DNA of 64,000 nucleotides, from contig JAPZUF010000009.1 in assembly GCA_027533395.1 (NCBI GenBank), forward strand, positions 62,001 to 126,000, given 5' to 3'. Of the stretch, positions 7,982-22,500 are shown piece by piece. The notes under the pieces were generated by a model, which was not told the origin of the DNA, made no database searches, and saw only the letters and a list, made by a program, of their open reading frames with translations. Each line of letters begins with the position of its first letter. The first letter of the stretch is position 1. The translations under genes were made by a program, and so were the position numbers. Source of the DNA: Cyclobacteriaceae bacterium (GTDB lineage Bacteria > Bacteroidota > Bacteroidia > Cytophagales > Cyclobacteriaceae).

Positions 7982-9394
7982 TTATTTTTGAACAAAAATT
8001 CCTTTCTCTTTAGTTAGTTTTGTGAGAAGAGCGATTGCAGCTTCTTTCTCATTGGGAATAATACCTTCTAAAATAGCTTCTTTTATCGCTTCCTTTAAAT
8101 CGCCTACTAATTTGCCAGGAGGTATGTTATACAAATTCATAATTTCTTCACCACTTATGGGCGGTTGAAAATTTCGAATATGATCTTTCGCTTCTACCTC
8201 TTTCATCTTCTTTTCTACTTTATCGAAATTGGTAAGGAAACGTGTTACTTTTTCATGATTTTTTGAAGTGATATCTGCTCTGCACAAAGCCATCAACGCA
8301 TCAATATCATCTCCGGCTTCAAACAATAACCTGCGAATGGCTGAGTCTGTTACTTCTTTCACCAACGATATAGGTCGCAAATGTAAGCGAACTAATTTTT
8401 GCACGAACAACATGCGATCATTCAAAGGTAATTTTAAACGCTTGAAAATTTTGGGCGTCATGCGCGCTCCTCTGTCCTCGTGTCCGTGAAATGTAAAGCC
8501 AACTTTTGGATCGTACCGTTTGGTGGCAGGTTTTGCAATGTCATGCATAATGGCCGCCCAGCGCAACCATAAATCATTGCTATATTTTGAAACGTTATCT
8601 AAAACTTGAAGGGTGTGATAAAAATTATCTTTGTGTGCATTCCCACCAACATATTCAACGCCTTGTAACGCTACCAACTCAGGAAAAAACTGATGTAACA
8701 ATTTACTTTGAAACAGAAGTTTAAATCCATACGATGGTGTTTTAGATAAAATTATTTTATTCAATTCATCTGTGATTCTTTCTTGTGATACTATCGCTAA
8801 TCTTTCTGCTTGTTGTATGATAGATTGAAAAGTATCTGCTTCTATATCAAAGTTCAATTGTGATGCAAAACGAACGCCACGCATCATGCGCAAAGGATCG
8901 TCTGAAAAAGTAATGGCAGGATCCAGTGGCGTTTTTAAGATCTTGCTTTGTAAATCTTGCAAGCCATTAAAGGGATCAATCAAATCGCCAAAAGAATTTT
9001 TGTTTAAACTGATGGCTAACGCATTGATGGTAAAATCTCTTCTCTTTTGATCATCTTCTAATGTGCCATCTTCTACGATGGGCTTTCTCGAATCTGATCT
9101 ATAGGATTCTTTTCTCGCGCCTACAAATTCTAAATCAAAATCTTCGAAAGGAATTTGTGCTGTGCCAAAATTTTTAAATGAGTTTACAGGGATATTATTT
9201 CCTAATAATATAGCAACTTGGTTTGCCAATTCAATTCCACTTCCTACACAAACAAAATCTAAATCTTTGCTTGGCCGGTTCAATAACAAATCTCTTACAT
9301 AACCACCTACCACATAAGTTTCGAAACCGGTTTGAGTAGCCGCATTCGATACAATCTCGAAAATGGGATGATTAAGTTTTTCTTTTAGATTCAT
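7982..9394 (-). CDS. cca: CCA tRNA nucleotidyltransferase (HD-domain type)
   Basis: The 470-residue protein shows the class II nucleotidyltransferase head: GGYVRDLLLNRPSKDLDFV with the two catalytic acids, RRDFTINALAI, and DDPLRMMRGVRFA. An HD-type domain with HDIAKP and HGHEDRGARM follows at ~285-320. These enzymes add or repair the CCA end of tRNAs; poly(A) polymerases share the fold, but the motif set and HD domain suit a CCA enzyme. It stands alone between the ECF pair and the adhesin operon. Confidence 0.9.
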   Translation of the reverse strand: MNLKEKLNHPIFEIVSNAATQTGFETYVVGGYVRDLLLNRPSKDLDFVCVGSGIELANQVAILLGNNIPVNSFKNFGTAQIPFEDFDLEFVGARKESYRSDSRKPIVEDGTLEDDQKRRDFTINALAISLNKNSFGDLIDPFNGLQDLQSKILKTPLDPAITFSDDPLRMMRGVRFASQLNFDIEADTFQSIIQQAERLAIVSQERITDELNKIILSKTPSYGFKLLFQSKLLHQFFPELVALQGVEYVGGNAHKDNFYHTLQVLDNVSKYSNDLWLRWAAIMHDIAKPATKRYDPKVGFTFHGHEDRGARMTPKIFKRLKLPLNDRMLFVQKLVRLHLRPISLVKEVTDSAIRRLLFEAGDDIDALMALCRADITSKNHEKVTRFLTNFDKVEKKMKEVEAKDHIRNFQPPISGEEIMNLYNIPPGKLVGDLKEAIKEAILEGIIPNEKEAAIALLTKLTKEKGIFVQK

Positions 9395-9431
9395 GCGGAT
9401 TGAAAATCATGTAAAGGTAACAAAGGCTGAT

Positions 9432-9457
9432 AAAAAAAGCCGCATCTCGCGGCTTTT
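9432..9457 (-). terminator. Rho-independent terminator of the adhesin/sprF operon
   Basis: AAAAGCCGC and GCGGCTTTT form a perfect 9-bp stem around a 5-nt loop. On the minus strand the stem is followed by a run of T. It lies directly downstream of the sprF-like gene's stop at 9488. Confidence 0.8.
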
Positions 9458-9487
9458 CAACTTTACTATCAGTATCAGTATCTATCA

Positions 9488-10522
9488 TTAATTCCAGAAT
9501 CCTTCCTTGCTATTAAAACTTGGACAAGGAATCAATCTGTATTTTCTTTTCACACTTCTGTTAACTGGCTTTGCCACGAATTCAAAAATTAAACTGATTT
9601 CGTGCGCACCACCGGCACTGGTTTGCAATTCAGAAACAGTGAAATCATAGCTGTAACCAACTGTAAGATTTTTGAAGTACATTCCCAATGAAAGTATCAT
9701 CGCATCTTGCGCTATGGTATTGATTACTGTTTTTTCGAAAGGCTTGCCTCTGTACCAAAAGCCAACTGAAACAGGATCGATGTGATAATTAATACCAACA
9801 TCTAACTGTTTAAATGCCGGACCTTGTTGACGATAAATAAAGGAGGGCGTTAAATAAGAAATCTTAGCTATCGTTTTTGGTCCTCTGTATAAAGGGATTT
9901 TAGCGCCACCATGAATAGAAACTTTCATGGGCAAACGGCTGATATCACCTAATACAGATAAGTTAGGTTGATTCATGTGATGAAAAGCACCTCCTAACCA
10001 AATGTTTCGATTGTAGAATATAAAACCAGAACCAAAATCGAAATAAGATTGGTTGCCAAGTTTATTCAATTCCGGGTCAACAGATTGTCCATCGCGGTAG
10101 CGAAGTCCGTCTTCTAATCTCAATAAAGTTCTATCTAAACCATTGATACCATAACCGAAAGAAATACCTGGGGAAAAAACCAGATTTTCGGAAAGCTTTA
10201 CCTTGAAAGAATATAATCCGTTCACAGTCGTGGTTGTCCATCCGGCAGAACCCATTTTATCCCGCGTTGCCACAACTCCAAAACCACTGCGCAATTCTTC
10301 CACAAAAATATCATAAGATGCTGCATACGTTGCAAAAGCTTGCGGGAGGTTGGGCCACTGAATGCGATGGTTTACAACAATACGTTGTTGAGGTGTAATC
10401 CCTGTAAAGCCAGGATTTAGATACAACGGTGCCGAGTAGTATTGTGAGAATTGTGGGTCTTGAGCTTGCACAGCAAAACCTACAATTAAACCAGTAAAGA
10501 TTAGGAGGCAGAATCTTACCAT
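9488..10522 (-). CDS. PorP/SprF-family type IX secretion-associated outer-membrane protein
   Basis: The 344-residue protein has a signal peptide (cleavage likely after VQAQ near residue 21) and the PorP/SprF start DPQFSQYYSAPLYLNPGFTG. Alternating beta strands follow, as in an outer-membrane barrel. In Flavobacterium johnsoniae SprF is needed for surface delivery of SprB, and such genes usually follow their partner adhesin gene. Here the gap to the 4168-residue adhesin is 9 bp and a terminator follows, so the two form an operon. The specific partner function is inferred from this arrangement. Confidence 0.93.
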   Translation of the reverse strand: MVRFCLLIFTGLIVGFAVQAQDPQFSQYYSAPLYLNPGFTGITPQQRIVVNHRIQWPNLPQAFATYAASYDIFVEELRSGFGVVATRDKMGSAGWTTTTVNGLYSFKVKLSENLVFSPGISFGYGINGLDRTLLRLEDGLRYRDGQSVDPELNKLGNQSYFDFGSGFIFYNRNIWLGGAFHHMNQPNLSVLGDISRLPMKVSIHGGAKIPLYRGPKTIAKISYLTPSFIYRQQGPAFKQLDVGINYHIDPVSVGFWYRGKPFEKTVINTIAQDAMILSLGMYFKNLTVGYSYDFTVSELQTSAGGAHEISLIFEFVAKPVNRSVKRKYRLIPCPSFNSKEGFWN

Positions 10523-10531
10523 AGCTGAAAG

Positions 10532-13500
10532 TTAACGAATAAGTGTAACATCACCAACCCTTGTTGTGCGCTCACCATTAGAGAGGCGCAACACTAACTT
10601 ATACACATACACACCAGATGGTAAAGCATTAGCATTTCTATCGTAACCATCCCAGCCTTGATTTTTGTCGCGACTTTCGAAAACCAAATTACCCCAGCGA
10701 TCGAAGATTTGCATCTGGAATTCTTCTACACCTTCTGTAATTGGTAAGAATACGTCATTTAGCGAACCACTTCCACTGTTGCCACCGTTCGGGCCATTCG
10801 GACTAGGCGTAAACGAGTTTGGTATTTTAGTGATACCACCATCTTTCGCTAAAATCTCTTTGGTAATTTCATCATAGCAAATCAAGTTGCCATCATTATC
10901 ACCATCACCATCAAAATCTTTTACACCGTAATCACGACCAACTTTTAAGTTGATAGGATAAGTACCTTCAATTCTATATTTATGAACAGGTTCGAAATCA
11001 AAATACTTAGTACCATCTCCAAAATCCCACTCATACATGTTAGCATCCGCACTGAGGTTAATGATTTTCAACTCAGTATCTGGAACGAACACAACAGTTT
11101 GACGGAAATCGAAGTTGGCAACTGGGTTAGTGTACACAGTTGCAATTTTTTCAATAGGGCCTATGGATTGATTGGTAATTGCATTTCTATTGGTTAATCG
11201 TAGAAAATATGTTCCTGCTCTTGTTACTTCAAAAGTAGGTTCAATTCCATTGGAAGTGGCGGCTAATTCTATGTTTGCTGAGTTTTCAGGATTGACATAA
11301 AGTTCCCAAATGAATACATCACCTGTTGGTGTCGTTACACCATCATAATTAACGGTAAGTGTCGCTGGTAAACAAACATTGCTAGGTGTCAAGTTAAAAT
11401 CAGCAACAAGTGGTTCAAGTATAATACTCAATATTCTTCTTACTCTTGTTTGACAACGCTCTAATGAAGCTGGCGCGTTTAGGTTTGTTACAACCAAGGA
11501 AATTTCTCTTTCACCATATTGTGCGTAATCAACTGTAAAGTTAGTTGCAGTAGTGGTAGAAGTTTCAGGAGTTGCATCTCTATCGAAATCCCATTCATAA
11601 GAGAAATTGGCAGGTTCGATTAGGTCTGTTGTATTTTGAATTTGCGCTTGTGCATTTCCTAAGCTCCAAATAATATCCATAACAGCAGTTGCAGGTTCCG
11701 CATCTACTGATGTAAACTGAAAGTTAGCATTTGCTTTTCTATATACAGTGATGGGGATTTGTCTGCTATCCGAACAAGTTACTCCTAATGCATCATTTAC
11801 AATTTCATAAGTGATGGTATAGGTTTTAGGATTTGCACCTCCTGGTGCATTATTATTGAATAAATAATTTCGAGATGTAGCTGAAGTTAATGTTACCGGA
11901 TTTGGTAAGCCAACACCTATATCAGATTGAACAACAATATTATTTTCATCTCTTACTGTCCAGATGTGGTTGCCTACCCCTAACGAAGAATTATTAACAA
12001 TGATAGGTGTACCTGAACAAATCTCTGTTTTATCAGCAGCGATTTGAATAATAATACTTGGTTTTACTTTTACTGTTCTGTTTGTAGGGCCGCTAATACA
12101 ACTTTCTGTTACATGTTCTGCTTGTAATAACACAGGTAAATCACTATCAGATGTTGTGCTTGTGTTATTAAATGTTTGACTTATCGAACTTGTGCCTACC
12201 GGCAAACTATTTTCTGTAATTATAAGAGAGTTTCCATCTGGCCAAAACCAAGTATACCTTACGTCAGGATCAACTGTCCAATTAAACTCAAAACTTCCTC
12301 CGCTACAAATAGGGTCAGGATTGGTAATAGTGAAACTTGAACTAATTGTTATTACATCTGTAGATACAGCAATGTTGGGCAGAATTACACATTTGTTAAA
12401 ATCTTCTACTCGTGTTAATGTCCATGTTCTGTCGACATCCATGTTAGAGAAGAATAACTGGTTAGTATCATTCCCTACTCTTTGTACTAACCCTGTTTTA
12501 GAATCGGTAAACTCAAATCTATAAGGAGCTGTTCCAGTAAAGTTTGCGTCAATCAATAAATTGTCACCTGGACAAATTGTTGCATCACCTGGGTCACTCA
12601 ATTGGAAAACTGCAGTAGGCAAAGGATTAACGGTAACGGTTACTTCATTGCTAAATAAGGTAACACAGGTACCGGAAGAAACTGCTCTTCTAAATACAGT
12701 TGTTTGGGTTAATGAACCTGCTCCATCTGCGTCAAAGGTTGCGCTATTTGCACCCACAATATTTGTAAATGGTCCGCCCCCTATTGATTGTTGCCATTGA
12801 TACGTATAGGCTTGATCATTATTATTTATTCCTCCAAATGGAGAAGCTACAACTTGGAATGCAGTTGCATTATTATTAGGTGCTGCAATACAAATGCTTC
12901 TATCAAAACCAATCACACCTTCGAATAACGGAATAGGATTAACCAGAATCACAGGTAAAGATTCTTGTGTACAACCGTTCAAATCAGTTATGCGAACATT
13001 GTACAGAATATCTGCTGATAAGCCAGAGAAGCTTAAAGCAGCTGAAGGTCCTTGCAAAACATCATCGCTATCATCTAATAATTCATACAAATAAGTTGGT
13101 ACACCACCTGTTGAAGTTGTGATGTTCAGACTTCCATCAGCAGCACCTTCACAACTTACATCAAAACTATTGTAAGGAGATTGTTTAGCAATAGTAATAC
13201 TTAATCGTGTTGGCTGAGTGAGGGCAGTAACTGGGGTAGTGAAGATACATTTGTTTACATCTTCTACTCTCACTCTGTAAGAACCTGCTCTCAATGTGGT
13301 GAATATTCCATTTGTAGAACCAGAAACATTTCCAGGATTTTCGAGTAAAGTATAACTAAATGGACCAGTTCCTCCTACTAAATTTTGAACTTCTAATACA
13401 CCATTATCTTCATTGAAACAACGGATATCAAAACCATTGAAATCACTTGCTCCAACAGTATTGGCATTTAATGCAGCTGGCTGGGTAATGGTTAATGGAT

Positions 13501-16500
13501 CAGAAGTATCTGAACAACCATTTACATCCGTTCCGGTAAAGGTAAGATTAACTCCGGCATCAAGCGTAGTAAAGATACCGGAGAACTTACCAGTTTCATT
13601 TGCAGGAACCTGATCAAAAACAAATTCTGGTGCACCAGTTCCGCCAACAAAAGTTACATCTACAATACCATCGCGAGCATTGAAGCAACTGATGTCTTGT
13701 AGATTATAAGGTGATCTCTTAACTGCTGTTACTATCAATTGAGGTGGTTCAGTAACATCTAAAAGATTAGAAACAGGAGAAACGCAACCATTTACATCTG
13801 TAACTGTAAAGCCATAACCTGTTCCATCAACAACATTCGCAAAGTCGAAGAAAGTGGCAGTTGTTAGTGGCGATGAGGTTGGAATATTCGTAAATGTATA
13901 GGTAGCATTCCCTGTAGTTCCTCCACTTCTTGTTACTCTTATCACTGCATCATTAGCATTGAAACAAGAAATTTGTTGTCCGTTATAATTGCTGATCACA
14001 CTCGCAGTAGCTAACAATTGCGCAGGTTGGCTTACTACGATATTGGATGAAGTTCTTGAACAAGCGTTGGCATCAGTTAATCTTACTTGATAGGTATTAG
14101 CATTTATTAAAGTATTAAATAAATTAGAAGCTTGTGGACCTAGTAAAACTGTATTATCAGAAGTACGAATCAATTCAAATGAATAAGTTGTTACGCCTCC
14201 AGAAGCTGTAGCTGTAATGATACCGTCATCTTCTCCAAAGCACGAAATCTGTTGCCCACTATAGTTGCTTGTAACCAATCCTGAAATTTGCAATTGAGTA
14301 GGTTGATTGACAGTTATAGGACCAATATTTACAAAACAACCATTAGCATCTCTTATCGTTGCATTATATGTTCCGGCAGCAATACCTGTATAAATACCTC
14401 CAGAATTACCAGTAGTATTTAAAGGCAATTCATCAATTTTATAAAAGTAATTACCAGGTAAAGTAACAGTTCCACCTGAGCCTGTAATTACGATTGAACC
14501 ATCACTTGCTCCAAAACAAGTAATTGCCTGTCCATTGTAAGGAGTTGGTATAGAAGAAGTAGCGGTAACAGCCGTTGGATGAGTGATATTAATTGGCGCG
14601 GTATTAACCGAACAATTATTCGCATCTCTTGCTGTAAAAATTAAGTTTGTACTATTGCCTATACCAGCAAAAACACCACTTGTAGCTCCTGAAACATTTC
14701 CAGGTTGGTTTGTGAATACATAACTCATTACTCCAGTTCCGCCAGCACTTGTTACGGTAATAACACCATCTGCTGCATTGAAGCAAGAAATCTGTGCTCC
14801 ATTATAATCACTGGTTACTGCTGCAGATGCTGTGACTGCTGTAGGCTGAGTAATAGTAATTGGAATTGCTAATGCTGTACAGCCGTTGATATCTCTTGCT
14901 TGAAATTGATAATTCACCCCTGCTGGTATACCAGTAAAAATACCAGATGTTGAGCCAGTCACGTTAGCTGGAATAGTCAAAAACTGGAAGCTAAATCCGC
15001 CAGGAGTACCTCCTGTTCTTGTAACTGTTACTTCACCATTACTGTCACCAAAACATCTTATCTGTGCACCATTGTAATTACTAGACACGATTGCGGTTGC
15101 TGTTAACTGTGCAGGATTTGCGATAGTTACCACAGCAGATGTGTTTGAACATCCGTTAGCATCTGTTACTTGGAGTGTGTAAGTTCCAGCACCTAAACCT
15201 GGGAAGTTTGCAGATGGATTACCATTAGCAGTAGTTGCTGTTGAAACAATTTGAAACGTATAGTTGAGCGTGGTAATCCCACCTGCGCCTGTTGCCGTAA
15301 TTTGACCATCAGTAGCTCCAAAGCAGCTAACTTGAGAACCATTAAAGTTGCTGGTAACCAAGCCTGATACTGTTACTTGAGTTGGTTGAGTTACCGTTAC
15401 CCCTGAGGAAGTAAAAGCACAATTATTGGCATCACGAACAGTAACGGTATAGCTTCCTGCTGGCAAATTAGTGTAAACACCATTTGCATTTCCACTCGTA
15501 TTGGCTGGGTTTTGGTTTAACTCAAAAGTATAAGTGCCGAGAGGAACAGTAGTACCTCCATTTGGAACTATCGTAATAGTACCATCTGATCCACCAAAAC
15601 AATTAACGCCAAAACCATTAAAGTTTGAAGTTAAGGAACCATTAGCAGTAACTGCTATAGGTTGCGTTACATTGATGGGTGTTGTAACAACTGTACAACC
15701 TTCTGCATCACTTACTGTGAACGTATAGTTTGTACCTGCAGCAACACCTGAAAACAAGCCACTAAACTGACCCGTTATATTCGGAGTACTATCGAAAACG
15801 TAATTTAAAGTTCCTGTACCTCCACTAGCTGTAACTTGAATGGTACCATCGGCTAAACCATTGCAACTAATTTGAGAACCGTTGTAATTACTAGTTACAA
15901 CAGCTGAAGCTACCAGTAAAGGAGGCTGTACAATTACTCTTGAAGTATTCGCTGTACAATTATTCAAGTCGCGTACTGCAAAGTTGTATGTACCATCCGC
16001 TAATCCACTAAAAATTCCTGTTGCGTTAAATACTCCTGCTATCCTTTCGAAAGTATAAGCACCCGTTCCGCCTGTTCCAAAAACAGTAATTTCACCATCA
16101 CTTCCACCGAAACAACTAATGTTATTGGTGATGATTGTAGATGCAACAAGTTGGGTTGGTTCTGTTACATTAACCAATGCTGTAGTAACAGTACATCCAA
16201 CAGCGTCTGTAACTTGGATGGAATAGTTATTAGGTCCAAGATTTTCGTAGGAACCATCAGCGTTACCAGTAACATTAGCATTATCCTGAACTAACAAGAA
16301 AGTATAGCCTCCGTTTCCTCCATTCGGAGTTGCAGTTACTTGAGCATCATCTGCTCCGAAACAACTTATTTTAGCACCGTTATAATTACTTGTAACTGAT
16401 GCAAAAGCTGTTAAGGCAGAAGGTTGCGTTACATTAACTGGGTTAGAAATTGAAAAACAGTTATTATCATCTTCAACGCGAATGGTATATGTTCCAGCGC

Positions 16501-19500
16501 CCAAGCCTCCGATTATACCTGTATTATTGGTTGTGGCAGGTGGCTGAACTAACGTGAAGGTATAAGTACCTAACTCAGTTCCTCCTGTTGCTGTTACTGT
16601 AATCACACCGTCATTTAATCCATTACAAGAAACTGGTGTTGTTAAAACCGCAGTTGGTAAAATGGCAGGAGGGTCAGTTAAAGATACTGCATTCGCAATA
16701 GCTTGACAACTGTTGGCATCGCGCACTAGTATAGTATAAGTTCCAGCACGCAGACCGTCATAAAAAGCATCAGTATTACCGCTAGTATTGCCAGGTAATT
16801 CTAGTATCTGATAAGTATAACCAAAACCAGTTCCGCCTAATGGTGTAGCTGTAATTTGTCCGTCTGAAGCAGCCTGACAACTTACATCTGCACCGTTATA
16901 GTCAAGAGAACGCGCAGCTGTAACCGTTAAGGCAGGTGGGTCAATAATTGTTAAAGGAGCTGAGTTAGCAATACACCCATTAAAATCTCTCACGCGAACA
17001 ACATAAGGCCCGCCAACAGCAGATAATCCATTAAATACATTTGATGTGAAGAAACTTGCTCCTGCATCAATGCTAAATAAATATGGACCTGTACCTAAAC
17101 TTGGTGTTGCTGTTAATTGACCATTCGCAGCTCCTGTACAACTAACATCAAAACCATTGAAGGCTAATGTTTTTGCTGTTAACACCTGTGGTGTAGGATT
17201 AACTGTATACGAAACTTGAGCAACTTTGGTACATTGTCCGTTATCAACATTAACAAATACCGGATCTCCATTTACGATTGAATAACTACCTGGTGTAGCT
17301 ATCGGTGAACTCAACGCTAAATCTTCAAACCAGTTAAAAGTAATTCCACCTCCACTATTAACTGTGTTTTGTAAGGCAGTTAAACTGATTACTGCATTGT
17401 TACCTCCAGCTGCATCAGAACAAACTATTTGTGTTATGTCATTAGCCGTAGGAGAAGGATTAATATCAATTTGAATATTCTGAGAAGCACTCACACAACC
17501 ATTCAAAGTAGCGCGAACTGAATATACAACCGATCCCGTAGCTGCAGTATTGTTAATTAAAACATCTGGAATATTAATAGTGCCATTACCCGAAGAGGCT
17601 CCAGAAATTAGACCCGTAATGCTACCTACGCTCCATGCGAAATTACTACCGACAGCAGGTGTTGCAGCAAGCGTAACTGTTGGCGATTCTCCACTACAGA
17701 TAATATTAGTTGGTAACGGAGTAACTATAGGTTCTGGTTTAACACGGATGGTTACAGGCACTGCAGGATCCCCGATACAAGTTGTGCCTGAATTTCTTGG
17801 TTTAATATTATAGATGACATCAACGTTGGCTCCGGTTTTATTTTCCCAGATATCATCTAATAAAAATGAAGTTGACGTAAAGGTTCCAACTGTAGGATTT
17901 CCAGCCAATGATGTTAAACCATTTGGGATAATAGATTCTACAACATATTCATCAGCAGGGGAGCTACCAGAAGATAAACCTAAAATAACTTCAACGGCTT
18001 CAGTTGTACTACAAATTTCATCAAACAAGCCAGCTTGTAAAATGGGTTCTGGTCTTACTGTTAATTGCACAATCGCACTCGCACCTTCGCAACCAGATGT
18101 ACTTACAGGTTCTACAGTATAAGATACTACTAAGTTACCTCCAGTTAAGTTATTGAATGTGTCGTTAAACAATACACCTGAGGCCCCACCTACAACAGTT
18201 GCTCGCGTAGGCGGTACTAATCCAGGCTGAACGTTTACATTAGTGATGTTAAAAGTTGCGCCAGGGAAGGCAACCGGATTGGTTACAGCTAAGGTAATTC
18301 CGGCAGCCGGATCATCTGAACAAATAGTAGCCGAAACAGGAGCTAAAGTTGGCCGTGGGTTTACGGTAACAACTTGAGATGCTTGTGGACCTGTACAACT
18401 AGCCGATACTTCTTTTACTCTAATTTGGAAGTTAGTTGTAGAGGCCGAAACTTGTGCTCTGTTTGTATTAGGCACAACAATAATAGATGCTGCAGTTGGC
18501 GGATCTACTTCCCAATCGTAGGATGAAATTGGGGCATTACTTGGTGTGGCTTCATAAGTAAATACTTCGTTTTCACATAAATCGAAATCTCCAACGATAA
18601 CAATGGGAGCAGGCGATGCATTAGCTGTGATGGCAAAAGTATTCGGGTCTCCTGAACAACGTAAGATACCACTTGCATCATATAGAGGGATAGTTGTGTA
18701 TCCTGTTGAATAGCGGATGCGCTCAACCACAGAGATATTCTGCGCTGGATTAACCACATTGGGGAATTCGAGGAAAACGTTAAAGTTGGTTGTTACGCCC
18801 CCGACATTTGTAAATACTCCGGGAACTGTCCATTGATAATCACGGTCAGCGGCCGGTGATATAAAATAGAAACCTTGGTCAGGAGGTGTTAATCCTGCAC
18901 ATCTCGAAGCAGAACCTACAATAGGATTTGCTGCTGGAAGAGCCCTCACGTTGGCAACAACAGCTGCTGTATTAAAGCAACCTGTTGTATTATTTTCAAC
19001 TCTTACAAAATAGTTAGGTGAGGCATTTGTAACGGTCGTGCTAGTAGCAACGATTGCGTTAGCATCATTATCTGCATCAGCTTGAGTTGTGTGCCATGTA
19101 AATGTAAAGCCCGCTCCAGATGTTATTTCTCCATTGAAAACAGTTAGATTAACATTAGAAGCTTGACCTGGCGTAAATATATTATCTTCACAAAATTGAA
19201 CCACTCCTTTATCCGGAATTGGAGTTCCATCAAGATTGACAGTAACTGGTTTTGGGTTTACGCGAACTGTGAATACACCTGTTCTCTCGCATTGTGGTGT
19301 TACATCTGTTCTTCTAACTCTTACAAAAACTGTTTGATTATTTTGATAGGCAGCGTTACTCGTATAAGGAATAGTTAAACCAGCATTAACAAAAAATTCA
19401 ACCGAACGATTAGTTGAGGAAGGGATTCCAGTAATATTATCGTTAAAAGAGGTTAAATAGGCTGGTGTTACTGTCGCTTCAACAAGGCCACCAGCTGGCG

Positions 19501-22500
19501 CATCTTCACACAAAGGAGTAGCCGTTAATCCAGCGTCTGTTAATGCAGGCAATGCATTTCTAGTAATAATCACTTCATCAAATACAGGCGCACAAACACC
19601 TAATTCACTTGCCACAGTCCAGCGTATAGTTGTTGCAGCAGCATCTGGTAAATTAGAAACTGTTGCTGTAGGCGAATTAATATTCGATACTGTTACACCA
19701 ACAGGAAAAGTCCATGTGCCCGTACCACCAAAATTAGCTGGAGTAGCTGCCAATACGGTTGAACTAGTACAAATTTGTTGATCTCCTCCTGCTGCTGCAG
19801 TTGGCAATCGATCAAAAGCAATCGTTACGTTACTTCCAACCGAGGTACAGCCCCCGATAGGATCATCGGATTCTAACCTAACAACTACACTACCGGCTGT
19901 AAAATCTGCAGCTGATGGCCTGTAGACATCCGTTGCTGGGCTAGATGCATCAAAATTTCCTGTGTTCGTTGTACTACTTGCAAATGTTCCACTTCCTGTT
20001 ACTAGTACCCATCGAGCACTGGTTGCGCCTCCTCCAAAAGTTCCGCTTAAATTAACATCGAAAGCTGCGGTTTGTGGCGAATTTAAACATGAAGTAAAGT
20101 TTGCAGGTGGTGTTACTGTAGGCGGTGTTCTATAAACTATGGTTACATCTGATTGTGTGGCTGTACAAGTTCCTGATGTGTATCTCCATCTGTATACATA
20201 AGTTCCAGCAGCTGTTGCTGTTACTGTTGCGTTTCTTGTATTTACGTTAGGTGCAAATGTTGTAGTACCTGGTCCACTCACTTGCGACCATGTACCGGTT
20301 TCAAATGTAGGTGTTGACCCATTTAAAGTAGCAACCAAACCACAGACATCTTGATTTGTTCCAGCACTTGGCATACCTGGAGCAGTTCCATAATCAATTT
20401 GCACATCGCTAAAAGAAGAACAAGATCCGTTCACAACTGACCATCTTAATACATAAATACCATTGAGCGATACTGTCGCAGTTGAAGTTGGAGAATTGAT
20501 ATTTGAAAAAGTGACGGTTCCGGGGCCAGATTGTTTTGTCCATGTACCAGTGCCAACACCAGGACTGCTCCCAGCCAGCGTGGCAACTAATGGTCCTGCA
20601 GCAAAACAAAGTTGTTGATTAGGGCCTGCACTTGCTAATGCTGGGTTAGCTGAGACATTTACAACAGAGTTATCAACTGTAGAAGTACAAAATACACCTC
20701 CACCAAAATCAGCTGTGACCTGGTAAGATAAATTATAAGTTCCAGCAGCTGTCGAAGCTTGTACTGTTGGCTGTTGGATATTTGTCGCATCTAAAATAGC
20801 AGTTGACCCCGTCCAGGCATGAATAGAAACAGTGGGTGTAAATCCTGCTGCTGCTGCCGGAAGAACTGGATTTCCATTTAATTGTATTGTTGAACCTTCA
20901 CAAATATTAGCAGGATCAGGTGAAATATTCACTGTTGGTCTTGCTCGAACATTGATATTTAAAGTTGTGGCTGCTGCGGCACAATTTGGTGCAACAGCAT
21001 ATTGATTAACTACACTAACAGTACCTGCGCCAGTTGTTGCTCCTGTTGTTACAGTAATAGATTGTGTTCCTTGTCCACTATTAATTGTCCACGTTCCAGG
21101 AACAGTCCATTGATGTACAGTTGCTCTAGTGACATCAGGATCAGGTGTAGGATCAGTTAATGTAATAGTTGGTGGTGGAGACGGCAAAGAAAAAGTATAA
21201 GTCGAATTAGGACACAAATTGACTGGTCCAGAAATTGGACTTGGAGTTGTTAAAGCTGACCTTCGGAAGAGCCTCACCTCGGTTGGTGGACTCACGCAAT
21301 TGCCAGGTTCTGTAGATTCTACTGTTACCCAGAAATGAGTTACTTGACCTGCAGGTGCTTGGCCAGTTGTTGGAGTAAATGAATTTCCTGTTCCTACTTG
21401 GGTAGTTAGTGTTGAATTTGAATACCAACGGTACAAAAATCCAGCACCTAATGGTGTGGTTACAGTCAGTGTACTGCTATCACCAGAACAAATTTCTCTA
21501 TCAGGAACGATAGGTGCTGGTGGAGAATCAATGATTACGATATCTTTGTTTAATGTTACTGGTGCTTCTATGGCATTAGGAAAAGCAGAACCTCCACCAG
21601 GTTGGTTAAATAAACCCGCTGCTGTAAACCACTTATTGTCTGCAACTGGGCCAATTATGTTTGTACCTCCAACAGGGTTCAAACCATTACCATCTCCCGT
21701 ATTATTATCATATTGCCTACACGTATTCCATGATCTTAATTGCACAACGAAACGCTGACCTACCGTAGCAGAAGTAGGCATCTGGATAGGATAAGCTAAT
21801 GAAGAAGGATCGGTCACTGGCGAGGCTAGATATTCAACCGGACCATAAATTGGGAAGTCTGCCAAATTAAAATCAATTCCATTAATGGTAATTTTTTCAT
21901 TAGCTGCGGCACCAGTTGTTACATTCGTGCCAGCTACGCCATATACCCATTGTACCCATCGAGACTCATAATTGGGGGTAGCTGGCAGAGGTATAGCTTG
22001 CCTCGCCTCCTCTACAACAGTACAGTTAAATTCACTGGCATCAACTAAGTTAACTGCTGTTCTATTTCCTTCACATACTTCAAACTCTTCATCAGTGGCA
22101 TCAGGACCGTCAGGGTTAACATTTTGTTGTCCACGAACTGTTCCTGGATCATCCCAGACTGTGTGGGTAGTGGTTAAATCAGTTGCAGCCCCACTAAGTC
22201 TACAGTTTCCCAAGTCCGCATCAATTTTAAAAGTACAACCACTACCTGTTGGATTTAATGCTGGGTTATCACCTAATGAATAATCGTATGTTTTGAGAAT
22301 ATTAGCTTCATACCTCCTGAAGGCTTTATTCAACTCTGGAGTTCCAAGAAACGAGTTTAAAAGAGTAAGATTAGTTAATGTGCCAGTAGCTCCATCATCT
22401 CCAAAGTTGATATTAGCTTGCACTGGTAAAGAAGCTTGTGGCCAATCAACACCTGTGTACCTAACAGTCAAAATTACTTGAGAAGGAGAACAGACATTTA

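Noticed and set aside
12925-17190. Regular repeats that could suggest a CRISPR array or minisatellite
   Set aside because: Units are ~260 bp, diverged, and continuously translated as SprB modules of one protein.
21456-22283. Open frames on the plus strand opposite the giant adhesin gene
   Set aside because: They are antisense to a long, well-supported coding frame and have no family resemblance; they follow from the repeat codon pattern.
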